64,000 nucleotides of DNA from Branchiostoma floridae (lineage: Eukaryota > Chordata > Leptocardii > Amphioxiformes > Branchiostomatidae), in NCBI RefSeq assembly GCF_000003815.2, contig NC_049983.1, positions 2,457,591 through 2,521,590 on the forward strand, read 5' to 3'. The notes beneath the pieces are model-generated. The model was not told the origin of the DNA, did no database searches, and saw only the letters and a program-made list of their open reading frames with translations. The first letter of the stretch is position 1. Each line of letters starts with the position of its first letter. This document shows, piece by piece, positions 31,914 through 43,650 of the stretch. The translations under genes were made by a program, and so were the position numbers.

Positions 31914-32295
31914 GTTACTATCAATTTCCTTCCAACAGCGACTGTTTTAAAGGTACAGTACGTACCAAATTTTCGATGTCTCACAGCACATCTTGGTCTT
32001 TGGAGATTGGTCTTTTCTCGATCTCGCGAGAGAACACGAGGCTAGACCAGGCTTGCGTAGATCATCTGCGAAGCTGTAACGAGCTCCCCAAGTCCAACCA
32101 ACTCCTTCTCCGCAAGGAGGCCGGGGGGGGGGGGGGGGGGGCAGAAGATTTACGAAAGCCTGGTATAGTCTTGTGTTCTCTTGCGAAATAGACTAGACCA
32201 TTCTCAGTGACCAGGATTTGCGGTCAGACATCAAAAATATGTAGATACGTAAAAACCTTTAAAACAGTCACTGTTGGAAGAAAACTGATAGTAAC
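31914..32295. mobile_element. Complete foldback element in the probable ACSL 3' UTR
   Basis: Left arm GTTACTATCAATTTCCTTCC then AACAGCGACTGTTTTAAAGG; right arm CCTTTAAAACAGTCACTGTT then GGAAGAAAACTGATAGTAAC. Inner arms (CTCGCGAGAGAACACGAGGC, TTGTGTTCTCTTGCGA) also pair, around a G19 run (32123-32141). It starts 54 bp after the ACSL stop codon. Confidence 0.85.
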
Positions 32296-32925
32296 TGTCA
32301 ACGATATGCGGTTACTACTAAGCAGTATAATATAGAAGTAGAATTTCAGTAACTATACAGTAATACAGATTCTTTAACCACTACAGTAATGTAAAAATGA
32401 GGACCTTGTTTGTACAAATTATCAGAAAATGCTAGAATGGCCATTTTTTTTTTCTTTTATGATAGAAATGTCTACTTTTATCATTTGAGTGGAGGAGATG
32501 ACCAACTAATATGATTTATGTAAATGCGGATACGAAGCATCTCGTACTTTTGATATCATATACTATGCATGAAAAGATTAACGTCATGGTGGCTATTCGT
32601 GGGTATTGGAGTTTGATGAATACATGCATTAACAATTAGAGTAATGTTTGGTGATAATGGGAAGTCATGAGTTTATACTTCTGTATCATCAATCTGTTTG
32701 TAAGTTTACAAAAAGAGTTTGACTGGTATGTATGAGTAAAACACTGCCTTTTTCAATGAATGTACATTAGCAAACGTATAACTTTTGCACAGTTGCACCC
32801 CAAAAAAAAACAGGTCTAAGATTTGCTTTCTGCGCGTCTGCAAGTCCATTTTCTTAAATCACTTAATTGGTATTAACAGTTAGTAGTTTCAAAATATGTA
32901 TTTTGATAACCTTTATTTTGCTACT

Positions 32926-32931
32926 AATAAA
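32926..32931 (+). terminator. ACSL: Candidate ACSL polyadenylation signal
   Basis: AATAAA about 1.07 kb after the stop codon, followed by a T-rich stretch. It is a good downstream candidate, but the true 3' end is not proven. Confidence 0.35.
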
Positions 32932-34245
32932 GTCATTTTCCTGAATGAATTTGCAAATCGTCTGTTCTCAACTATAAGATTGATCAGTACTAAATAACGA
33001 AAACTATTAAGAACTGTTAGATCCACCACACAAGAGTCAAAGCAGAAAAATGTAACGAAATTAGATTTCCTTAGTAAATGATGCCTTGTAACCAGTGGCA
33101 ATGAGATTCAGGATAAAGAATATTAGGCAACATTATATAGTAGTGTGGACTCATTCCTCAACTAACCAACATCTATCGCACTACAGTCATCCCTCAGTTA
33201 GACATCTGGCGCCGCATAGTTCAAGTTTCTGAACCTTTATTCAGCCTGTCGGCCAAACCGGTTTCGTTGCGTACAACGTCTTCAGTGGCTAGAGGCTTCA
33301 CGACACAATTACAAGTACAAGTTCGTGAAGCTCTCACTTGTACAATATTTCCAGTGCATAATGCCCTGGTGTCATTCCAGTGCATATCGCCCTAGTACAT
33401 GGTGCCCTACGTATACAGGGATTTTCGCTATGCATGCCCTTACTTGATGTATTACATGGTAACAGTACATTCCCCCGTGGTACCTCACAAGAAGACAAAC
33501 AGCTTTGTATAATCCTCATTCCACTACAAATAGTCGTTTTGTCTGACATGCCTAAATTGAAATATATAAACACGTGACACACATATTGTATATAGAAATA
33601 TAACGTTAAAACAGACTTAAATGTTGTTACGGATATGAAAATATCCTGCAGTTTGATATATAATACAATGTTTCCAAAGAGAGCATATATAGAACCTTTG
33701 AAAGTTTAGTAAAGATAACATGTGCAAACGGCTTTTGACTGCTACATTTAAACAAACAAAACAACAATGTTACAATTATGTCGATGAAATTGTCTTGATG
33801 AACATGTTAAATGGTTTGAACATTTTATCGTGTTTCAGTCCTTTTTTTGATCAGATTTGAAAAAAAAGAACTAACGAAGTTTTCGACTAACCAACCCCAG
33901 TCTTAATTTTTACAACGTGTATCACGTAATCTCACAGGAACGGTGAACTGCTCATTTCTTGGTAAAGTTGGTTATAAAGAATAGTCATAAATTAAGGTTA
34001 GTCAATTTCTGCGTCGGAAAATACAGTTTAATTTTAATCTAGTATGCATTTTTTCAACTAAGATGAAGTTTTAAGTTGCGTTTCAGTACCTGTTCTTTAT
34101 GCGCAATCCTTCTTTGGACCACCTCATATATGGTGGTTATGTCATGAGAGGAAGCTGCTTCCCCTTCGTCCTTCCCATAAATTAACCGAGAAGTAGTTCT
34201 TACCGCTTTCTTATCCTTATACATTATGTAAACAGCAGCAAATGG
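32932..34245. other. Intergenic, AT-rich
   Basis: No gene is recognised. A fragment near 33230 (GAACCTTTATTCAGCCTGTC) shares its GAACCTTTATT end with 34620-34640 and 46788-46806, suggesting a dispersed 3' end of one element family. Confidence 0.4.
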
Positions 34246-34248
34246 TTA

Positions 34249-34990
34249 TTTTTTATACGTATTTGGACCCACCCCAGAGGACATTAGCTTTTACGTGTTT
34301 GTCCTCCCCATAGATTATCTGAGAAGTATCTTTTATTGATTTATCATTTTTATACAATACCTGAGCAGCAGCGGAGGCTTCTCGTTTCTTCTCATTATTA
34401 TAGATGGATTTAGAAGAAGCAGATTTTGCTTTATCATCTTTATCATCGTCCATACCATCTTCAAGATGATCAGGCACTGCATCTGCATCATTGTTCTCAA
34501 CAATTCAATATGAGGCTTTAGGTCAGGATTATCAGATACTGGTCTGTCACCATCATTCTTCAGCATATCAGTGTGTTGCACATGTGCAGACTGAAAAGAT
34601 GCTTCGCTATTATTTGTTTGTTTGAACCTTTATTTATTCATGAAAGCTCAAATCGACCTGCAGGCCGCTTTTCATTGAGGTCATTACGGAAGAGGCAATT
34701 ATGTTTACATATATTAAATTGGTCATCAGTTGCAGGTTCAATAAAAAGTGGGTTCTTTTCATCATTTTCACACACGGTTACGGAATGAATAGGAACTTCT
34801 TCATTATCATTTTCATATGTGTTTGTGTGAGGCCCCGATACAGAGTTAGCAGGCAAAACTTCATCGTTATTTTCATAATTGTTTTTGTCTGACTCAGGTA
34901 TAGGAACTGCTGAAAATGATTGTGCCCTTTTGCGGAATACTCGTATGTGTACATAAAACTATTTGGTACGTCCAACAACTATAACTAAAG
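34249..34990 (-). pseudogene. Tyrosine-rich acidic tail segment, receptor-like, broken
   Basis: Minus-strand frames contain a loose repeat of about 16-18 residues: NNYENNDEVLPANSVSG, TNTYENDNEEVPIHSVTV, ENDEKNPLFIEPA, then after a stop (about 34637) LKNDGDRPVSDNP and ENNDADAVPDHLEDG. The last part holds spaced tyrosines (SIYNNE, VLYKND, IIYGED, SKYV) and ends at 34253. Such tails resemble cytoplasmic regions of immune-type receptors with phosphotyrosine docking sites. No membrane segment or ectodomain is found beside it, and a one-base frame change lies near 34505. It could be 3' exons of a gene upstream (above 35 kb) or a relic. Confidence 0.4.
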
Positions 34991-35189
34991 TTGTAATCTC
35001 AGAAAAGGCACTTTCCTCGATTTTCCTCATTTTACTCAGATGTGATTGAGTACCAACCCTCCGTTAGTGACAAATATTTTTACCATTGATATCAATGTAC
35101 AACAGTACTTAACGTACTGGGAGCCAGGTGTATGGGGTTACACCCGCCGAAAAAACGAAAGTAAACCCGGATAATGCCGGCAGTGACTA

Positions 35190-35352
35190 GTATGTCTGAC
35201 GTGACGGTAGCTCTCCTCGGCCGAGGCTGCTGTGATTGGCCAGGGAGAGTCATGTGACCGGCGAGTGGTGAAATTCCCCACTACCTCGCCAGATGGCGCG
35301 GTACCACCATGTGTACTTATATATAAAGGCCGGTGCGTGGTACTTACTTTCT
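35190..35352 (+). promoter_or_regulatory. Candidate TATA/CCAAT promoter
   Basis: An inverted CCAAT box (GATTGGCC near 35233), a GC-rich palindrome (CCTCGGCCGAGG near 35215), then TTATATATAAAGGCC near 35317-35331. The spacing is right for initiation near 35350 on the + strand. No coding sequence is recognised in the next kilobase, so the target is unknown. Confidence 0.4.
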
Positions 35353-35359
35353 TCAACAA

Positions 35360-36169
35360 TGTGTTATTGAAGTAATTGCAATAATCTCTAACCTGCTGTA
35401 TGAAATCGTCCTATTGTAGATAGGCTTGCTTGCTGCTCGCGAATATATATGTATAGGAGAACAGGTTCAGATAGGTTGCGTATGGATAATTTTTCAAACT
35501 GAATCCACTGAAATCGTGCGTAGGTTTAGTTCGATGATTTAAAAAAAATCAAACGTTAAACCCTCTGCTCATTACTGCACTCTCAACTGCACCTGTAGGT
35601 GTAACGTATAAGGGTGTGGTCTGTCTAGACCAGTGAACAGTGCAAGTAACACGAAACTTTGCACATCAATGAAAAATCAAATCCGCCTTAAGTCGGTTAA
35701 AACTGCACATTTCATGTTTCTTTTAGCTATCACAAAAAGGACATGAACGTTTTGTTTCACTTTTATCTTTGCAGGCTTAGAAAAATAGAAATGTTCTCTG
35801 TATGAAGAGGAAAACTTTGTTCACACATACACAGTTGCTTTGACTCATGTATATGTATGTAAGTATTAAAGGAGTGTGAATCACTGTGTTTGAGTGCTTC
35901 TATGTTGTTGTTATAAGAATCACTTCAAGACTATAAAACTTTCTCTAACATTGCAACAGAAAGACTTCACGAACGTGGAACCGGTATTAAAGCTAGAACC
36001 ATTCAGTTTTTTACTGATCGGTCTTTTAACATAAAACAAGACAGCAAAAACAAAGACAGCAAACCGATGCACACTTTTAAAAGTTAACCACCTTTAAGGA
36101 AGAATAATCTTTAAAAGTCATCATACCAGTCGGACAAAGAAACTATGATTAATATACATTAGTAATTAA
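35360..36169. other. Intergenic, AT-rich
   Basis: Downstream of the candidate promoter; no ORF or known repeat recognised. Confidence 0.35.
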
Positions 36170-36228
36170 GGAGAGCCACACATCGAGAACGTTAAAGAAC
36201 CAATCGAATTAAATAAATAAATAAAAAA
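36170..36228 (+). mobile_element. Truncated SINE 3' fragment
   Basis: GAGAGCCACACATCGAGAAC then GTTAAAGAACC and an AAATAAATAAATA tail, matching 36589-36620 of the complete SINE just downstream. Confidence 0.6.
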
Positions 36229-36382
36229 CGAGTAGGGGTCATTTCTGGTTTTTGTGGTTCAAAACCTACAGTCATTTTACTGCACATAGGGCAATTGCTG
36301 TCGTAATGAGGTAACCTGAGTTAGCGCCGAATAGAAACCGCTCTAGACCCCTGCTATTTAGCTCAACGTATTGCAAGTTCGT

Positions 36383-36879
36383 GGTGGGACCGCGTGGCGC
36401 AGTGGTAGCATGTGCGGATCTGCACCGAGAGGTGGCGGGTTCGAATCCGCCTGCCGTGCCACCGATCTTGTGCCCTTGGAAAAGGCACTTTACACGACTT
36501 TCCCCACTTTACTCAGGTGAGAGTGAGTACCTGGCTTCGGCTGGGGCCGTCCCTCGGATAGGACGTTAAATGGAGCTCCCTTGTATGGGGAGAGCCACAC
36601 CCCATGCACGTTAAAGAACCCCCACACGTGCGATGGTGCGGTGTGGATGGAGCAAACCATTCTGTCTGGAGTTGGTGATTCACTACAAATCAACCGGACG
36701 GAGGCCTGGTGAACCTTCGTGTCGTATCAGCCGCACGGTGATTTACATCATTCACCATGCCCCGGTGAGGAGAAAAATGCCTATTGATACAGCACAACAT
36801 GTTGTGCTGCCCCTACGGCTAATTAATCAGCCTACGGCTGATTAAAATGCTATGGGACGAATGAATGAAAAAATGAATG
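36383..36879 (+). mobile_element. Complete tRNA-derived SINE with 13-bp target-site duplication
   Basis: The head carries pol III boxes (GTGGCGCAGTGGTAGCATG and GGTTCGAATCC). It is followed by a conserved body (GTGCCCTTGGAAAAGGCACT, GATAGGACGTTAAATGGAG, GCACGTTAAAGAACCC), a private 3' region and an ATGAATGA tail. Identical 13-bp direct repeats ATTGCAAGTTCGT stand at 36370-36382 and 36880-36892. The first and last bases of the tRNA part do not pair, so it is not a tRNA gene. Confidence 0.92.
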
Positions 36880-36892
36880 ATTGCAAGTTCGT

Positions 36893-37852
36893 CACAACTC
36901 AGTCCCTGGCTGCATATAGATAGTTGTCGGCCCACCCAGTAACAATCATCATTTGACGTGCTTACGCTGTAGCTAGACCACACCTTATACGGGTGACATG
37001 CTCTTTGGAGATTGATACAGGAGGAGGCGGCTCCGTATCTCCCGTCTAGGGGGCTGGTGTACGTCAACGTAAGGCGAGAAGAAGGTTTGCTAGGCCTCCA
37101 TCCGGTTATTTTTGTATTCGACCCCACTTTCGTATTTCCAAACGGCTTACTGTACGATCACCAAATTTGCAGGAAGGGTTGTGCTAATCGTGTTTTATAA
37201 TTCCTAATTTTTTTATATCATTATGACGAAATATGACGTAATTATGACGCCATTCATTGATATTTTTGGCTAAAACGGGGAATTCCCATAATACCTTAAT
37301 ATCTCACTCAAAAAGTTACCGATAAAGGTTTCTTATTAATATTCAAGTGTTATAAGACTTCTGTTGTCAAAAGCCGACGCAACGACGTCAAAATTACGAC
37401 ATAGAATGACGCCACCTGTAGTTTAGCTATCCGCCATCTTGGATTATCAACCTTACATTTTTCATTAGCATAATGTATGAATATCTAATTATAAATGTTC
37501 AACTAAGATGTGTTAGATATGAAAGATATATGAAAAGAAATTTAGTTTAGCAGAATAAATCTTAAAATCCAATTGCTTAAACCAAAATTAGTGATTTTTG
37601 TAAAATTTGCCTTTCAGAAACTCGTTGCCATGGCAACACGAAAAATTATACACTTACCTTTTTTTAAAAGTTGTTGCCAACAATATTTTAGGATAACTCA
37701 CAAAGTTTGGTTGATCTAGCACAAGCCGTTTGGGAGCTATAGGAGGTCAAAGTTGGCGCTGGCAATTTTTAGCCACCCCCCCCCCCCCCCCCCAGTCTGG
37801 ATAGGGTAGTTAATTGTTTACTCACGTTATACAATCGGTCACATGATGGCTT
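36893..37852. other. Intergenic
   Basis: No gene recognised. A C-run of about 17 bp lies at 37777-37793. Confidence 0.4.
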
Positions 37853-38341
37853 ATGCCTAGGTTACATATAGCCGAATTTGGCTCCCGAATCTCTCCCGAC
37901 TATGGTTTAGGAGTGATTCGGGAGCTAGTCGGCTGTAGTCGGCTGGCGTTCGGCTGAGTCGGCTGGCGTTCGGCTGAGTCGGCTGGTGTTCGGCTGCTCC
38001 ATCCGAATGTTTTGAAATGTTCAAAACATTCGGCTCTGAACGGCAACTCTGGAATGGGTCGGTTGGTGATCGGGTGGTGTTCGGCACGGTCGGCTAGTGT
38101 TCGGCTGGTGTTCGGGAGTAAGTCAGCAGTCAAATTAAATCTTAACCACGCCATAAACATTGCTGATTTACTCCCAGATTGTTTCCAACTTACCAATGAT
38201 TCACCCCAAGACCTTAGACAAATCTCTGCTAACTCATTCTCAAGCAAAAAGACTATTGCCAGAACGTAGACGAATCACTCCCGAACTTCACACGACCGAC
38301 ATCCAGCAAAAAGCAAAGCCGGCTATGTGTAACCTAGGCAT
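37853..38341. mobile_element. 490-bp TIR element with internal 20-bp repeats
   Basis: Ends ATGCCTAGGTTACATATAGC and the complement of ATGCCTAGGTTACACATAGC. Inside, a 20-bp unit (GTCGGCTGGCGTTCGGCTGA) repeats about three times near 37930-38000 and decays to 38115. Unassigned class, no transposase. Confidence 0.85.
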
Positions 38342-38529
38342 TACTGATAACCAGCTTTTGTTATAGTTTTATCATTTTTGAGGCTACCAACAATTGTGTT
38401 GGACACATGATTATCTAGTTTAATTTGTATGTCATCTTCAACATTACAAAAGTGATGGAATAGATCACCACCAAAAATATTTTCTATTCACCAGAGTTTG
38501 GTATTGTCGTTTGCGGTTTGTAGTGTCAA

Positions 38530-39494
38530 AGGGCCTGGGCATTTCTTTGAGCAAACTGCATGAATATTCATGAGTTTGTAACCTTTGGGATCAGCATATT
38601 ATTGCTACTACGTCCAATGGATTGTTATCTTTTGAGGAAAAGCAAAGTTCTAAACACACCTAACTAAACATCATCATCTTCAACATCTTTTAGCTCATGT
38701 AAGTTGAGGGGATTTTGAAAGCTATGTCATGTAATAGAGGTACAGGCCAGCCATGTGTGGGCACTCACCCTGCAAACTTTTAGATCAACAGTGACCCATT
38801 TCCAACGGACGGAGTGAAAACTTTTGTTGTCTTTTGATGACAAATGGATGTAAACTATTTTTTTTCTCTTAGTCTGAAATTCAGAAACATAACTTGAATG
38901 TACAGATGTTCGTACCCAGACAATATTGGAAAACTTCCCATTGTTATAACTGACAAGCATAATTACATTGATTGATGATTGGGGTCTGTAATTAAGATTC
39001 TGTCTATTGTTCAGGCAAACAGAGGTGTCATTATCTTAATTTGTTTTTCTCGTAGTGTTTTACCCCCAGGAAGACATACACCTGAAGGGCCTACCGCAAT
39101 CACACAGGTGAGCAATTATGGACAAAGGTGGTTATCGCAGTTGTCTGTTCGCGATAGATAAGTCGATGGCTTGATTTTCCTCACGCGTTTATGAAAATAA
39201 TTTTTGACTTTGTTAAGTTGAGTACAGTATGGTAAGTTAGCTATATATCAAACAGATTATCCACAACTCCTATTATCACACAAACTCCGAGCCCCTCTTT
39301 ATGAAGTGACACATTTGTAACAAAAGGAAGAGTAAATGATTGATCTTCGTCATGCCTAATTTGAGGCCAATCCTGGCGCCACCATGGGAAGCGAGTGTCC
39401 TTCTATTGGTGTTTTCAATGTCTGTGCCGTGCCTGATATATCCGTGTTAGAACGTCTTTCTGTATATTAATATGTGTATCTAATGTATCTAACA
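38530..39494. repeat. Tandem host module, copy A, left part (split by the 12-kb insertion)
   Basis: Shares with 51879-52520, in order: TATTCATGAGTTTGTA, TTCAACATCTTT, GTGACCCATTTCCAA, a GTAACAAAAGGA stretch, TTCGTCATGCCTAATT, CACCATGGGAAGCGAGTGT and GATATATCCGTGTTAGAACG. Much diverged, so the duplication is old. No coding exon proven. Confidence 0.7.
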
Positions 39495-40670
39495 GCACTT
39501 CATATTAATTCGTCACTTTTCAGTGTTTCCACAACTGAATCACAGGTTAACAAGCGGGTTATTGGGCATTTCATTAACCCTTGACATATTTATGTAGAGT
39601 GTTATCCCCGTCATTGCTACGTGTATAACACTAAAAAAAATCTCCACGCTGTCACGGCAAACTGACGTTTTGAAAACAATAACGTAAAAGCACATCCGAG
39701 GGGAATTCTGTTCTAAGTTACATATTAATCCGTCACTTACAAATGTGAATCGATTTATCTGTGATTCTGCTTTTGATTGCTTCAACGGTTTTTTACCTAC
39801 CTTCTCTGACAACAGACAGCTGCACATGCAAAAAAGGTCACTGATATAACGCCTGAAAACTACGGACAACTGCGGATCAAAATAGGGTCCTCAGGGCCCT
39901 CGCGCGGCGACAAATTCGTTCTAGTTTTCTACTACACGTTCGCGACATCTTCCGAACCGTTAGATCACTGTTCCAGGACTACTCCAGCTAATACGGTGCG
40001 AATAATTGTTTTGATGCGCGATCATTCATACATAACATCCTGCACCCTCCCCACGTCAACTGTAAACTAATATCTTTGGTTCAAAGGTCCAAACTACGAG
40101 TTTGAAAAATTCCCAGAGGCCGGCTAACGAAAAACAAGCCGACACGCGCCGGTGATCATTGATGTAGCAAACTCATGTCTGCATGAAACCCAACACTCCC
40201 ATAAAGTTCGCTACAGGCTGTGAAGTCAGCGCGAGGCCTGCCCGATCTGACGATATGTAAATCGCTGAATGCATCATAACACCAACATAATTGAAAGCGA
40301 ATTTCTCATTGCTTGTCCAAAAATAAACCAAGTAGAATACAGCTAGCGGTCCCAAAAAAAATCGAGGATGTGGTAAAAATATACATGTTGTATTAATGAC
40401 GCTGCACTGAATTACTAGTAATTGAGGGATTTTTCAAGTGTTTTGAGATCACATGCGGTGTCTAGGTCATCATATCTGTTTCCGGGGTCACCATGCTTGC
40501 CGATACTTTTCGGCATTCTTGTGACAGATTTGTGGCATTTTGTGCGCTCATACGTAAAGGCGATTGGTATAAAATGAAGTATTTACTCTCATTACCAAAC
40601 GAAGCAACTGAGATCGTCAACGTTGACGTGACTTGGAATGCAACGAGCGGCGTAAACAATCGCTTATTTT

Positions 40671-40831
40671 AATCATGTAGTCCACGCGGAAGTGGAGACG
40701 GCGTAAGCAATCCAATTAAGAACAGGTGAAACCGAACAGGTGATAATTAGGGATGCCACGTAGACAGATAAATGTGAACAACACGCACACACGAGGCAGT
40801 TACACACGAACACGGGACAGAGACGCACGTT
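40671..40831 (+). repeat. 161-bp direct repeat R1
   Basis: Begins AATCATGTAGTCCACGCGGA and ends GACAGAGACGCACGTT. It is identical or nearly so to 50256-50416 in the same orientation, 9.6 kb apart. Weaker similarity (GCGAAAGACGCTGGAGGAAG) continues after both. Confidence 0.9.
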
Positions 40832-41040
40832 CGTCACCGAGCGAAAGACGCTGGAGGAAGGCAGCACTGTGCAGCGACCTCGACCCCCAAGCGTAATCTC
40901 ACCGCCCCGCCCGATAGAGACAGCGGAGGGGCAAGCCTTACAGCCGGTTAGGGAATGCAAGGTCTTGACCAGTATGATCAGTCGAGAGAGTCTAGCCACA
41001 AGAGCCGCGTCAGAACCTTCAGGAAGCAATGTGTCGTAGG

Positions 41041-42520
41041 TGAGCGTGGGAGGAATTGGGCGGAATGGTTGCCCTGTGATTGTAATATGAATTCATTTCC
41101 ACATGTGTAACATTGGATTTGAATTGGATGGAGTATTCTCCAGTAATGTGAGTTAGCGCTTTCCACTTTGGAAGCGGGAATTGGGCGGAATGGTTGCCCT
41201 GTGATTTTAATATGAATTCATTTCCACGTGTGTAACATTGGATTTGAATTGGATGGAGTATTCTCCAGTAATGTGAGTTAGCGCTTTCCACTTTGGAGGC
41301 TGGAATTGCATGGGCGGAATGGTTGCCCGGTGATTTGTATATGAATTCATTACCACGTGTGTAACATTGGATTTGAATTGGATGGTGTATTCTCCAGTAA
41401 TGTGAGTTATCGCTTTCCATTCTTAAAGCGGGAATTGCATGGGCGGAATGGTTGCCCGGTGATTTGTATATGAATTCATTACCACGTGTGTAACATTGGA
41501 TTTGAATTGGATGGTGTATTCTCCAGTAATGTGAGTTATCGCTTTCCATTCTTAAAGCGGGAATTGCATGGGCGGAATGGTTGCCCGGTGATTTGTATAT
41601 GAATTCATTACCACGTGTGTAACATTGGATTTGAATTGGATGGTGTATTCTCCAGTAATGTGAGTTATCGCTTTCCATTCTTAAAGCGGGAATTGCATGG
41701 GCGGAATGGTTGCCCGGTGATTTGTATATGAATGCATTACCACGTGTGTAACATTGGATTTGAATTGGATGGTGTATTCTCCAGTAATGTGAGTTATCGC
41801 TTTCCATTCTTAAAGCGGGAATTGCATGGGCGGAATGGTTGCCCAGTGATTTGTATATGAATTCATTACCAAGTGTGTAACATTGGATTTGAATTGGATG
41901 GTGTATTCTCCAGTAATGTGAGTTATCGCTTTCCATTCTTAAAGCGGGAATTGCATGGGCGGAATGGTTGCCCAGTGATTTGTATATGAATGCATTTCCA
42001 CGTGTGTACATTGGATTTGAATTTGACGGAGTATTCTGCAGTAATGTGAGTTAGCGCTTTCCATTTTGGAAGCTGAGATTGGGCGGAATGATAGCCCGGA
42101 AATATTTAAATGAATTTGGTACCATGTGTGACATTGGATGTGGATTGAACGGAACATTGTTCGGTAATTTTAGTTGGCACTTGCCATTTTGGAAGCGGGA
42201 TTCGGGTCGGATTGTGCGCCCAGAATTTTTTGGATAAATTTGGTGCCACGTGTCTAACATGGACTGGAAGGGATTGGTAGGGACATTGTGAGGTAAATTG
42301 ATTTAGATTTTGGTGCGCTTTCCATTTTGGGAGTAGGATTTTGACGTAATTGTATCGCGTGTGTTACATTTAATGTGGATTCGACTAAACATTGTTCGGT
42401 GATTGGAGTGTAAATCCTTGTGCGCCTTCCATCTTGAACCGGGATGTGGGCTTAATTGATTAATTACCCGGGAATTGTAATTGGAATCCAGTACTATATG
42501 TGTAATCAAGGAGCTTGGTG
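41041..42520. repeat. 129-bp satellite (about 8 good copies plus decayed flank)
   Basis: Unit spacing is exactly 129 bp (for example GAATTGCATG at 41303, 41432, 41561). Units from about 41300 to 41950 are nearly identical. Those after 42060 become progressively diverged. Because 129 is divisible by three, a minus-strand frame of 330 codons stays open with a 43-residue repeat; no protein family is recognised. Confidence 0.93.
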
Positions 42521-42701
42521 TAACCTAGGAAGCGACTGATTTTGGCCACGTAATTGGCCATTTTAGACTGAGTCGGTGGCATTGGCGAAAATCATTTGTA
42601 CAATGGGTAGAATTTGGCCACGTAATTTGTAATGTGGATTAATTAGCATAGAAATCGCAAGCTTGTCATCTGCTAGTAGCAAGCGGGCAATTAATTAAGT
42701 T

Positions 42702-42975
42702 TAAGGGAGATACGTGTCATGCACTCTGGCGAACAGGTCATTCTGAGCCTCAGTAAACTGGGGCGCTGACGCGCCTCCTGTCCTCCAAATGTTGTTCCTA
42801 GTTCTAAGTGATGCTTTATGCAAATGGTATGAAATATTGCCTTGGGAGATAGGGAAGTTTGGAAGTAGACCCTAGTCATACTACCCACAGTCAGTGACAT
42901 CTCCCTGCATGTCACCCGTTCAGTAGATTTGGAGGGGAGGTGCGTCAGCACCACAGGAACCACTCCGAAGGCAAG
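42702..42975. repeat. Hairpin module, copy 1
   Basis: Left arm GGCGCTGACGCGCCTCCTGT then CCTCCAAAT; right arm ATTTGGAGGGGAGGTGCGTC then AGCACCACAGG. The loop of about 140 bp contains TTGGGAGATAGGGAAGTTTG. Other copies lie near 43530, 46340 and 47115. Confidence 0.75.
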
Positions 42976-43529
42976 ATTTGGTGATGACATCAAAATTTAC
43001 AAGGGGTGGGCCTTGTGACATAACTTAGTTTTAATAAGGGCCAAAAGCCAGCTGTGGTATCTGGCGCGCCAAGTATATGGCCTTTGAATGTAGCCGTAAA
43101 ATAGGGTAGGCACTGTATAATGCCTGTAGTTCGTAGTTCTAACACTAGGGTTGCGTATTTATTGACTTGCTTGCTGGTTTTGAATTTCGTCGTTTAATAC
43201 TGTCGGTTTTGGGCGTTTACCATTAGAGCGTTTTGTTCAGGTGGGTATTTTGCCTAGTTTCTGTTTCATTTTGTGCGCAGCCTGTTGTACTGTGGAGAGC
43301 ACTGTGGTTATTTGCTGGTGTAGAAAGAGAGCATAAATCCGCAGACACAATCTGCCGTCCCTGGAAGCAGGTACAGGAAATCATAGGCTGGTGTCTTGGT
43401 AATATGGGTGTCATTTAAGGTCTCTTTGCAGCACTGCCGGCATTGAATGTGAATGCATTCAGCTAAGTAATTTGGAATTTTAGGCTGACCAATGGCATTG
43501 GCGAAAGACAGTTGTGCAAGTGACCTTTT

Positions 43530-43650
43530 ATGCCCATGGCATAAAATATTGCCTTAGGAGTGGGAGGGGTTTAGACCACATATCTCGCTGCTATCCACTA
43601 AGTAGAATTGGAGGGGAGGTGCGTCAGCACCACAGGTCTTACTCCAGAGG
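43530..43650. repeat. Hairpin module, copy 2 (right arm only)
   Basis: AATATTGCCTTAGGAGTGGG then AGAATTGGAGGGGAGGTGCG and TCAGCACCACAGG. The left arm is not present. Confidence 0.6.

Noticed and set aside
36383-36460. tRNA gene
   Set aside because: Pol III boxes are present but the terminal stem does not pair and the sequence continues into a SINE body flanked by a target duplication.
41019-42011. 330-codon minus-strand frame as a repeat-protein gene
   Set aside because: It is the 129-bp satellite read in a frame that happens to stay open; no start context, signal or known domain, and units decay without regard to frame.
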